Shown here piece by piece: positions 1-5,406 of a stretch of 5,406 nt of DNA. The stretch's first letter is position 1. Each line of letters opens with the position of its first letter. The notes below the pieces were generated by a model. That model had not been told where the DNA came from. It saw only the letters and a list, made by a program, of their open reading frames with translations, and did not search any database. This DNA is from an uncultured Planctomycetaceae bacterium (GTDB lineage: Bacteria > Planctomycetota > Planctomycetia > Planctomycetales > Planctomycetaceae). The stretch lies in NCBI GenBank assembly GCA_903823545.1, contig CAIJTL010000501.1, positions 1-5,406 on the forward strand, given 5' to 3'. A program made the position numbers and the translations under genes.

Positions 1-21
1 AGTTGATGCGAGAACGATCTG

Positions 22-1629
22 ATGAGTTTTCTATTGCGAGAACGATGGCGTTCGTTGGTCGCGGCATTCGTTTGCCTTGCGTTCATTGAGCTACTCACGC
101 TGTGGCATTATCGGGGACCGGCATCGAAATCATCCGACGTTGCTGATACCGAATTCTCTGCCGAGCGTGCGGTGAGTGTTCATGAAGAATTGTTTCCCGC
201 GAAGCCGCATCCGGCGGGAACCGTTGAGAATTTGATCGTTCGAGATCGCTTAGTTGATCTGCTGCGTAACTTGGGCTGGACCGTCGAAGTGCAGATGGCA
301 GTGGTTGAGTCGGATGCGAAGGTCGTGTTGCACAATGTGCTGGCTCATCATCCGCAGTTGGCCGAATTGCCGGGGCGACCGCTCGTCTTAGCGACTCACT
401 ACGACTCATGTCGTACCGGGCCGGGAGCGAGTGATGCTGGTGGGTGTGTGGCAGCGGTGATTGAGAGTGCGCGGGCGTTGATGGATTCGAGCAATTCTTT
501 CGAATCTCGGCCGATGAAGCGTCCGGTTTATTTGCTGTTCACGGATGGCGAAGAACTTGGGTTGCTCGGAGCAACGCAGTTTGTGAAGCGGCATCCGTTG
601 TCGGCAAAGAAGCCGATGGTGCTCAACTTTGATGCGCGAGGGACTAGCGGGCCAGTCGTGATGTATGAGACTCACGCTGGGAATCGCGCGGCGGTTGAAG
701 CGTGGGCCAATCAGTTGGCTCGGCCTCGGCTGACCGGAGCACTCTTCACGGCGGTCTATCGGACGTTGCCCAACGGCAGTGACTTCACCGTGTTTCAACA
801 AGAAGGTTGGCAGGGTTTCAACTTTGCGATCATTGATGGTGCTCATCGTTACCACCAACCGGACGACACGCTGGCGAATCTTGATCGACGCAGTCTTCAG
901 CATTTTGGCGAACAGGCTTTGAAGTTGGCTCAGCACATTGCCACTTCGGACGTTGAACTGACCGAGAGCCGCGACGACGCGGAGTTCTTTGACGTGTTTG
1001 GGCTCTTTGTCGTGAGCTATCCGCTGTGGTGGTGCTTGCCGCTGAGCATCTTGGCGTTTATCGGGATCGCGGCGACGAATTGGCGGCGAGTTTGTACTCC
1101 GGACGGGTTGCAGACATTTTTGCGACTCGGCTTGTGTGGTTTGATCGTCGGAATCAGCAGCGTGTGCGCGGGCTGGTTTCTGAGCCGATTGATGCGTGAA
1201 ACCGGTGTCTTGCCTCGCAGTTTCGTTTGGTACGGCCACTGGTTGGTAATTGGTTTGTGGTGTGTTTCGGCGGTCATCAGTCTTGGCGTTGCTCATTGGT
1301 TGTTGAATCGACGGTCGGCAGAGCACACATGGAGCAGCCTATGGTTGTGGTGGTCGTTCGCTGGAATCAGCGTGGCGACGGTGGCTCCGGAGTTCAGTCA
1401 TTTGCTGTTGATGCCAACGTTATTGGCGGTCGTACTTTCGGCGATGCGTTGCCATTTCGTGACGCGAACGCTGTTGGCGACTTTGGGTAGCGCGATCCTG
1501 TTGGTTCCGATCCAGCACTTATTGTCGATCGCTTTGGGGCCAAGTAGCGGGGTTTTGCTGAATCCGGTCTTCGCGATGTTGCTGGTGCCGACCTATCCTC
1601 TCGTCGCAATTGATCTGAAGAAAAATTAG
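22..1629 (+). CDS. Membrane-embedded M28-family zinc metallopeptidase (aminopeptidase-like)
   Basis: Predicted zinc-dependent exopeptidase, 535 aa. A hydrophobic N-terminal segment (about residues 11-28) should act as signal anchor. The M28 domain spans about 50-305 with the expected ligands: H126 and D128 in THYDS, bridging D138 in GASDAGG, the catalytic/ligand pair E177-E178 in TDGEELG, D204 in NFDARG and H278 in YHQPDDT. All five zinc ligands and the general-base Glu are present, so it should be active. The C-terminal 210 residues carry about seven hydrophobic segments (near 326-349, 365-388, 402-427, 437-453, 458-475, 481-503, 508-529), so the catalytic domain probably faces the periplasm. 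Secreted M28 enzymes usually lack this membrane half; the layout recalls eukaryotic ER-membrane M28 proteins. The ATG overlaps a TGA (20-22) in another frame and has no clear Shine-Dalgarno site, which suggests coupling to a gene off the left edge. The natural substrate cannot be told from sequence. Confidence 0.9.
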   Translation: MSFLLRERWRSLVAAFVCLAFIELLTLWHYRGPASKSSDVADTEFSAERAVSVHEELFPAKPHPAGTVENLIVRDRLVDLLRNLGWTVEVQMAVVESDAKVVLHNVLAHHPQLAELPGRPLVLATHYDSCRTGPGASDAGGCVAAVIESARALMDSSNSFESRPMKRPVYLLFTDGEELGLLGATQFVKRHPLSAKKPMVLNFDARGTSGPVVMYETHAGNRAAVEAWANQLARPRLTGALFTAVYRTLPNGSDFTVFQQEGWQGFNFAIIDGAHRYHQPDDTLANLDRRSLQHFGEQALKLAQHIATSDVELTESRDDAEFFDVFGLFVVSYPLWWCLPLSILAFIGIAATNWRRVCTPDGLQTFLRLGLCGLIVGISSVCAGWFLSRLMRETGVLPRSFVWYGHWLVIGLWCVSAVISLGVAHWLLNRRSAEHTWSSLWLWWSFAGISVATVAPEFSHLLLMPTLLAVVLSAMRCHFVTRTLLATLGSAILLVPIQHLLSIALGPSSGVLLNPVFAMLLVPTYPLVAIDLKKN

Positions 1630-1681
1630 CACGACACGCAGCGGAAACTTGGTGAGCGGCAAGGCGCTCTTGCGTGTCGTG
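1630..1681. other. Intergenic stem-loop: 11-bp perfect inverted repeat with inner hairpin
   Basis: CACGACACGCA at 1630-1640 is exactly complementary to TGCGTGTCGTG at 1671-1681. Within the 30-nt interior, GAGCG (1654-1658) pairs with CGCTC (1665-1669) around a 6-nt loop, so the RNA could form a stacked two-part hairpin. It starts directly after the peptidase stop codon and ends 10 nt before the Shine-Dalgarno site of the next gene. No T-run follows, so it is not a typical intrinsic terminator. It could be a factor-dependent stop, a transcript-stabilising or processing structure, or a copy of a dispersed palindromic repeat. Confidence 0.6.
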
Positions 1682-1704
1682 TTTGCATCACAAAGGATGA
1701 AATC

Positions 1705-2895
1705 ATGAAGCGGTTGTTGGTCGGCTTGTTGATGATGGCGGTTGGATGTTCTCAAGCGGGATCGCGTAATGGTTCTGTGAACGACGATGGCATTAAGCCG
1801 AACAATGTCGCGAAGTCTGTTTCCGAAGCACCTCCCGCGTTGATTGTTGGTTCGCAGGCTCCGCCATTGAAGGTCAGCCGCTTTCTGAAAGGGGAGCCGA
1901 TCACCTCGTTTGAGCCGGGGAAGATTTATGTCATCGAGTTTTGGGCGACTTGGTGTGGTCCGTGTGTGGCCGCGATGCCGCATGTTTCGGAATTGCAGAA
2001 ACAATATCCCGCAGTGACTTTCGTGGGGGTCAATGTTTGGGACGAAGAGGAGTCAGCGGCGGAAGAGTTTCTGAAAGCGAACGACAAGCGAATCAGTTAC
2101 CGCATCGCTCGCGATGAAATCCCACAAGGAGGTAAGGCCGACGACGGAGTGATGAGCCAAACGTGGTTGCACGCCGCTGAAGCTGGTGGCATTCCGACTG
2201 CGTTCGTGGTTAACGGTGAAGGAAAAATTGCGTTGATTACGCATCCGATGGATCTCGAAGAGTCGCTCCCGCAAATCATCAAAGGGAAGTGGGATCTCCA
2301 GAAAGCGGCGAAGAAGCATCTCGACGAGATCATGGAAGAGCGGCGATCGGCGTCGCTTCAAGAGCGATTGCGGGAGCTGATCACGAAGGGGCCGACCGTC
2401 GAAGCGATCGCTGGGCTCGATAAGCTGGCCTCAGACAATCCGAGCAGTGCTTTGCGAATCGAATTGGCGAAATTCCAACTGTTGTCATTCTCCGAAGAGA
2501 TGGCCGATGTGGCGTTGGAAGAAGGGCGAAAACTGATAGAAGGTCCGCTTGCCAAAGATCCGGAAATGCTCAACGCAATCGCTTGGGAACTGGTTGATCC
2601 CGAGCGTAAGCCGGTCGCGCCGGCGGCACTTCAAGCTCTGGCGCTGGATGCCGCTCGCCGGGCTGACACAGTCTCCGAGAAGAAGAACATGGCGATTGTC
2701 GATACGCTCGCACGTGCGTTGTTTTGCGGCGGTGATATCAAAGCTGCGACCGAAACTCAGCGTCGTGCGATCTCGCTGGCACAATCGAGTGATGAGCCAG
2801 TTGAGGCCGATGTGCTCAATGAATTGAAGCGGCGGCTACGTGAATACGAGCAAGCGTCGCCAATCGCGAAAGGTGCGGCAGGAAAGTCGGAGTAA
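1705..2895 (+). CDS. TlpA/thioredoxin-like lipoprotein with helical-repeat C-terminal region
   Basis: Predicted exported thiol-disulfide oxidoreductase, 396 aa. The N-terminus is a lipoprotein signal: KR, a short hydrophobic stretch and a lipobox AVGC with the lipidated cysteine at C15. A polar linker (16-45) precedes a thioredoxin fold (about 46-195) with the redox motif W83-C-G-P-C87 in the context EFWATWCGPC, and the conserved cis-proline at P164 in GGIPTAFVV. Both cysteines are present, so it should be redox-active. Residues about 200-385 are charged and mostly alpha-helical. The part around 286-362 (AIAWEL... VDTLARALF..GD..AA...QRRAI) reads like degenerate TPR-type helical pairs, perhaps for protein binding. 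The start is supported by AAAGGA at 1692-1697, seven nt before ATG. It may share a transcript with the upstream peptidase, 75 bp away. TlpA-like proteins often reduce cytochrome c or periplasmic disulfides, but the partner here is unknown. Confidence 0.88.
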   Translation: MKRLLVGLLMMAVGCSQAGSRNGSVNDDGIKPNNVAKSVSEAPPALIVGSQAPPLKVSRFLKGEPITSFEPGKIYVIEFWATWCGPCVAAMPHVSELQKQYPAVTFVGVNVWDEEESAAEEFLKANDKRISYRIARDEIPQGGKADDGVMSQTWLHAAEAGGIPTAFVVNGEGKIALITHPMDLEESLPQIIKGKWDLQKAAKKHLDEIMEERRSASLQERLRELITKGPTVEAIAGLDKLASDNPSSALRIELAKFQLLSFSEEMADVALEEGRKLIEGPLAKDPEMLNAIAWELVDPERKPVAPAALQALALDAARRADTVSEKKNMAIVDTLARALFCGGDIKAATETQRRAISLAQSSDEPVEADVLNELKRRLREYEQASPIAKGAAGKSE

Positions 2896-2917
2896 CGATT
2901 GCCGGGTTTCGTAATCC

Positions 2918-2946
2918 AGGTGAGCCGGTCGGCGTCAGTCCGGTGG
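2918..2946. repeat. Short dispersed-type repeat, copy 1 (GGCGTCAGTCCGGT core)
   Basis: The 14-bp core at 2931-2944 matches 13 of 14 bases with the core at 3041-3054 (GGCGTCAGCCCGGT), and both are preceded by a GTGAG at similar distance. The two copies flank the large palindrome between the convergent genes. This looks like an intergenic repeat family; no function is evident. Confidence 0.5.
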
Positions 2947-2955
2947 TACTCCTTT

Positions 2956-3005
2956 GTCGCCTTTCGCTCCGCGAAAGGACGTTCTTTCGCGGAGCGAAAG
3001 ACGAC
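2956..3005. repeat. Perfect 17-bp inverted repeat, candidate bidirectional terminator
   Basis: The arms at 2961-2977 and 2984-3000 are exactly complementary, with loop GACGTT (2978-2983). Beyond one C/A mismatch the stem continues for four more pairs (GTCG 2956-2959 with CGAC 3002-3005). Each arm is also nearly self-complementary (CTTTCGC-TCC-GCGAAAG), so the strand could fold as one long hairpin or two small ones. It lies 60 bp after the stop of the lipoprotein gene and 39 bp past the stop of the convergent HD hydrolase gene, the right place for a shared terminator. No T-tract follows on either strand, so termination by the classical intrinsic mechanism is not assured. It may instead be a REP-like element. 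Confidence 0.8.
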
Positions 3006-3025
3006 TTTGCCAGACTTCAACGTCA

Positions 3026-3056
3026 AAGTGAGTGCCATTGGGCGTCAGCCCGGTTC
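3026..3056. repeat. Short dispersed-type repeat, copy 2, overlapping the HD hydrolase stop
   Basis: Second copy of the repeat at 2918-2946. GGGC (3040-3043) and GCCC (3048-3051) can pair around the loop GTCA, and that loop contains the stop codon of the leftward HD hydrolase gene (TGA on the minus strand, 3047-3045). The last residues of that protein are therefore encoded inside the repeat. Confidence 0.5.
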
Positions 3057-3746
3057 GCCCGACGTAATCGTGAGCGATGTCGCCAGTTGTTCGATGAGCG
3101 TGCGGCATTCGTCGGCCAATTGAGTCAGTCGTGGATCGCCTTGTTCAGCGACGGCGATCATCTCGCGGTAGTACCACAGCGTGCGTTCCGGAGACGACGT
3201 GAAGCGACTCCAGAGTTCTTCGCCGTGATCGAGGTCGAACACCATCGAACCGAGATTATGAAGCTTGTCGGCCAACACAATCGCGCGAGCTTCCCAAGGC
3301 TCGGCAGCGATGTGCTGCAAGTGCTCGGTCTTCCGTTCTTGCCAGGATCGTTTTCGGCCATCCGAATCGTGCTGTCGTTCGGTCATGGCCGAAACAAGCG
3401 CGACGACGCGAGTCGGAAACTTGCTCGCCAAAGTCTCAAGCGAGCAATCGGTGTCCTCGACGACGTCATGCAACATCGCGGCGGCGAGGATTTCATCGTC
3501 GTCGATTCCCGCTCGCATTAAGAACATCGCGGCACTGACCGGGTGAGTGATATACGGCAGGTCGCTCCCTTTGCGGTGATGATGCCGATGACATTTGGCC
3601 GCCCAGCGCAGAGCTAGTTCGACAAGCGGGCGGAAGGTGGTGGGGTGTCCGTTGGTTGTTGTCCGTTGTCCGTTGTCCGTGGTCCGATGAATGTTGTCCG
3701 TTGAATGTGGTTCATGGTGGCTGGGTTGCGATTCTTCGTGTTCCAT
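3045..3746 (-). CDS. Stand-alone RelA/SpoT-type HD hydrolase (small alarmone hydrolase)
   Basis: Predicted cytoplasmic metal-dependent pyrophosphohydrolase acting on (p)ppGpp or related alarmones, 233 aa from the chosen ATG. The HD domain (about 39-200) keeps the hydrolase residues of the RelA/SpoT family: R58-K59 before SDLPYITHP, H68, the H93-D94 pair and E97-D98 in LHDVVEDT, and D160 and N164 in LADKLHNL. The later segment SSPERTLWYYREM is also typical. There is no synthetase, TGS or ACT domain, so it resembles the small alarmone hydrolase/Mesh1 class. The start at 3746 is preferred because GAGG sits five nt upstream; an ATG at 3764 and a TTG at 3812 are in frame but have poorer signals. 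The N-terminal ~36 residues are low-complexity (H, T, N, D, G rich), and residues about 12-34 are encoded by a heptanucleotide tandem array. It lies 75 bp downstream of the ABC-type gene on the same strand, so co-transcription is possible. Substrate specificity is inferred from family. Confidence 0.85.
   Translation of the reverse strand: MEHEESQPSHHEPHSTDNIHRTTDNGQRTTTNGHPTTFRPLVELALRWAAKCHRHHHRKGSDLPYITHPVSAAMFLMRAGIDDDEILAAAMLHDVVEDTDCSLETLASKFPTRVVALVSAMTERQHDSDGRKRSWQERKTEHLQHIAAEPWEARAIVLADKLHNLGSMVFDLDHGEELWSRFTSSPERTLWYYREMIAVAEQGDPRLTQLADECRTLIEQLATSLTITSGEPG
3646..3715. repeat. Heptanucleotide tandem array inside the HD hydrolase gene
   Basis: Ten consecutive in-phase 7-bp units. 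Five are exactly TGTCCGT (3646-3652, 3660-3666, 3667-3673, 3674-3680, 3695-3701). The others are variants: TGGTTGT (3653), GGTCCGA (3681), TGAATGT (3688 and 3702) and GGTTCAT (3709). Three perfect units are adjacent at 3660-3680. The array is translated on the minus strand as the Thr/Asn/Asp/Gly/His-rich N-terminus of the hydrolase. Seven is not a multiple of three, so gain or loss of one unit would change the frame. Confidence 0.9.
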
Positions 3747-3751
3747 CACTG

Positions 3752-3755
3752 CCTC
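3752..3755 (-). promoter_or_regulatory. Ribosome binding site deciding the HD hydrolase start
   Basis: On the minus strand GAGG is followed by five bases (CAGTG) and then ATG at 3746. Neither the ATG at 3764 nor the TTG at 3812 has a purine-rich site this well placed, so 3746 is the best start. The motif is only four bases, so this is moderate support. Confidence 0.5.
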
Positions 3756-3786
3756 AGACTCCATAACCACGTTCCGCGTCCCAACT

Positions 3787-3810
3787 GACCACCGACCACT
3801 GACCACTGAC
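3787..3810. repeat. Second, inverted heptamer array between the ABC and HD genes
   Basis: Three 7-bp units GACCACC, GACCACT, GACCACT (3787-3807) followed by a partial GAC. Read on the minus strand the unit is AGTGGTC, which rotates to GGTCAGT, close to the TGTCCGT unit of the array at 3646-3715 read on the plus strand. The two arrays are thus imperfect inverted repeats about 70 bp apart. It occupies most of the short gap between the ABC gene stop and the hydrolase start region. Confidence 0.75.
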
Positions 3811-3821
3811 AAATCTCCAAC

Positions 3822-5406
3822 TCACTCCGCCGCATCGCTCTCTCGGCTGAATTCGTTGAACCGCACGTACTCCCAATGGCGCAACAGCGGTGACGAAGTG
3901 ATGAGTTTTGAGTAATTACCAATCGCTTCAATACGCCCTTTGTGGAGGAAGATGACGTGGTCTGCTTTGCGGACTGTCGAAAGGCGGCTGGGGAGAAAGA
4001 TGAGCGTGCGTCCTTTTGCCAAGCGAGCGTAGGTGTCGTCGAGCAGCGACTTCGTGTCTTCATCGAGCCTCTCTGCCGGTTCTTCGATGATCATTAACGC
4101 GGGGTTGCGCAGTAATGCCCGAGCGAGTCCCAAGCGATAAGACTGACCCGCATCAAGCTGCTCGCCGTACTCGCCGAGCAAGGTTTCGTACCCCTGCGGC
4201 AATTTGGAAATAAAATTCTGAGCGTGGACGAGCTTCGCGGCTTCAGTCACGTGTTGCAGAGTAAAGCGAGGATCTCCGCAACAGAGATTTTCGGTCACGG
4301 TCCCTGTAAAGAATGGGTCTGTACCACCGACATAGATTGCTTCCGCTCGCAAGGACTCGAGCGTCACGAAGGCGAGATCTTCGCCGTCGATTAGAACTCG
4401 ACCTGCTTGCGGCTCAATGAAACGTGGCAACATGTAGGTCAACGCGCGAGCTTCACACGGATCAAGCGAGATGACAGCGATGACCTTGCCTGCGGGCAAT
4501 CGCAGATCAACTCGATCTAGGACCAAACGCCCATCGGGCAGGCGGTATGTGACCGATTCAAATTGGATCTGTTTCGACAAGGGTTGTAAAAACTTCGCTC
4601 CGACTGCCTGGCCCACTTCGGGAATCTGACTGAGGTATCGCAAAATGCTGTCAGCCCATTTTCCTGCTGACTCTTCAATCTTCGGGAGATCCCAAATCTC
4701 ATTGGCTGGGCGATAAGACAAACGGAACGCAAGCACGAACATCACAGTCGCCGACACCGGCAGGTGAGCTGGGTCCATCGGATTGGTCAGTGCCTTTGTT
4801 CCGATCAAGAACAGCGTAATCGCGAGTGTGAGGACCACGACCATCCAACAGAGCCATCGCGACAAGCGTTCGTCTGCTCGAAGGGAAGCGACTTTGTGTA
4901 AGAAGCGGGTGAGATGTCCTTGAAACCTCTCGTGCTCAAAGTTCTCCATTCCGAAGCCGCGAACCAATCGAGTTTTTCGCAAGCCTTCCGCGAGGAGCTT
5001 CAGGTCAACACCGACTCGATCTTCCATTTGACGCTTCGATTGGTCGAAGCGCAGTCGCTCATGGCGAATCAGATACCAGCAGGCGACGAGTGGCACCAAA
5101 CATTGCAATGCCAAGAGCCAGTGCGTCATCAATACGACGAAGAACAGACCGGCCAAGAACAGCGGGGCTCGCACGATCCGCTCGAACCAGCCTTGAATCC
5201 CTTCGCGGACTCGTTCGACATCGCCCGTGAACATCAAAAACGCCACTTCGCCCGCGTCATCTTGAAGGTCGCTTGGGCCGAGTCGCAGAGTTTGGCGATG
5301 GAGTGATTGCCGTAGTCTTGTGGCGACCTCCTGCGACGTTCGAAAGGCCAACGTCTTGACCTGCATCATTGAGACACTTGCGAGCAGTGCGAGCAGGATG
5401 TTTCCG
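3822..5406 (-). CDS. ABC exporter-type membrane protein with degenerate nucleotide-binding domain (5' end off window)
   Basis: Partial: the frame stays open to the right edge, and upstream codons still read as transmembrane-domain sequence (GNILLALLASVS), so the internal ATG at 5369 is not the true start. From that Met the visible part is 515 aa. A type-1 exporter membrane domain (about 1-240) has hydrophobic segments near 67-86, 88-101, 172-190 and 206-220. The ABC domain (about 268-505) aligns end to end with exporter NBDs but lacks key residues. The A-loop aromatic is L277. The P-loop is S301-LDPCEARA-A309 with no glycines and Ala for the Lys. The Q-loop Gln is G349, the signature is LDAGQ (405-409), Walker B is LMIIEE (Asp to Glu429, catalytic Glu430 kept) and the H-loop His is S461. 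It is predicted not to bind or hydrolyse ATP normally. It could be the degenerate half of a heterodimer or a repurposed scaffold. The HD hydrolase gene lies downstream on the same strand. Confidence 0.85.
   Translation of the reverse strand, partial: GNILLALLASVSMMQVKTLAFRTSQEVATRLRQSLHRQTLRLGPSDLQDDAGEVAFLMFTGDVERVREGIQGWFERIVRAPLFLAGLFFVVLMTHWLLALQCLVPLVACWYLIRHERLRFDQSKRQMEDRVGVDLKLLAEGLRKTRLVRGFGMENFEHERFQGHLTRFLHKVASLRADERLSRWLCWMVVVLTLAITLFLIGTKALTNPMDPAHLPVSATVMFVLAFRLSYRPANEIWDLPKIEESAGKWADSILRYLSQIPEVGQAVGAKFLQPLSKQIQFESVTYRLPDGRLVLDRVDLRLPAGKVIAVISLDPCEARALTYMLPRFIEPQAGRVLIDGEDLAFVTLESLRAEAIYVGGTDPFFTGTVTENLCCGDPRFTLQHVTEAAKLVHAQNFISKLPQGYETLLGEYGEQLDAGQSYRLGLARALLRNPALMIIEEPAERLDEDTKSLLDDTYARLAKGRTLIFLPSRLSTVRKADHVIFLHKGRIEAIGNYSKLITSSPLLRHWEYVRFNEFSRESDAAE

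Noticed and set aside
406..1326. Long minus-strand open frame (306 codons) opposite the peptidase gene
   Set aside because: It lies wholly antisense to a gene with clear M28 motifs, is rich in Arg, Gln, Pro and His as expected of a shadow frame, and shows no domain.
1630..1700. Canonical intrinsic terminator after the peptidase gene
   Set aside because: The stem is present but the following bases (TTTGCATCAC) are not a T-tract, and the loop is long; kept only as a stem-loop of unknown role.
2943..3521. Plus-strand open frame of 192 codons through the palindrome and opposite the HD gene
   Set aside because: It is antisense to the conserved HD residues and starts in repeat sequence; no recognisable domain or ribosome site.
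3617..3715. Small minus-strand gene from the ATG inside the heptamer array (about 33 codons)
   Set aside because: It has no ribosome site and is repeat-derived; mentioned only for its bearing on a possible frame switch.
3646..3810. CRISPR array
   Set aside because: Units are 7 bp, contiguous and without spacers, so this is a tandem repeat.
3747..3812. Longer HD hydrolase form starting at TTG 3812 (255 aa)
   Set aside because: It would start inside the GACCACT array with no ribosome site; the ATG at 3746 has a GAGG at good spacing. It is not fully excluded.
4914..5306. Plus-strand open frame of 130 codons opposite the ABC membrane domain
   Set aside because: Shadow of the leftward gene, whose transmembrane and coupling segments are recognisable.
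5367..5369. ATG at 5369 as the true start of the ABC gene
   Set aside because: No ribosome site precedes it, the frame is open to the window edge, and upstream codons look like membrane-domain sequence; a start here would remove the first membrane helices.

Overview
The window looks like ordinary chromosomal DNA of moderate-to-high GC from a free-living bacterium. The protein types, the long antisense open frames and the small repeat families between genes suggest a member of the Planctomycetota. That assignment is an inference from style, not from any marker gene.

Layout: two rightward genes face two leftward genes. Rightward are a membrane-embedded M28-type zinc metallopeptidase (22-1629) and, after a 75-bp gap holding an 11-bp perfect inverted repeat, a TlpA/thioredoxin-like lipoprotein with a helical-repeat C-terminus (1705-2895). 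Leftward are an ABC-exporter-type membrane protein whose 5' end lies off the right edge (3822-5406+) and, just downstream of it, a stand-alone RelA/SpoT-type HD hydrolase (3045-3746). The convergent junction (2896-3044) holds a perfect 17-bp inverted repeat with a 6-nt loop, framed by two copies of a short GGCGTCAG-type repeat. It is a plausible bidirectional transcription stop or a dispersed repeat element.

The two rightward proteins are both predicted to act at or outside the cytoplasmic membrane (peptide hydrolysis; thiol redox chemistry). The two leftward genes may be co-transcribed, with the HD protein predicted to hydrolyse (p)ppGpp-like alarmones in the cytoplasm. No shared pathway for all four genes is evident.

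The most unusual points are two. First, the ABC protein keeps the recognisable ABC fold outline but has lost the A-loop aromatic, the whole Walker A P-loop, the Q-loop glutamine and the H-loop histidine, so it is probably a pseudo-ATPase. Second, a heptanucleotide tandem array (10 in-phase units) lies inside the translated N-terminus of the alarmone hydrolase, with a second, inverted heptamer array just upstream of its preferred start. A 7-bp unit is not a multiple of three, so copy-number change would shift the reading frame. I see no RNA genes, CRISPR array, insertion sequence or origin.
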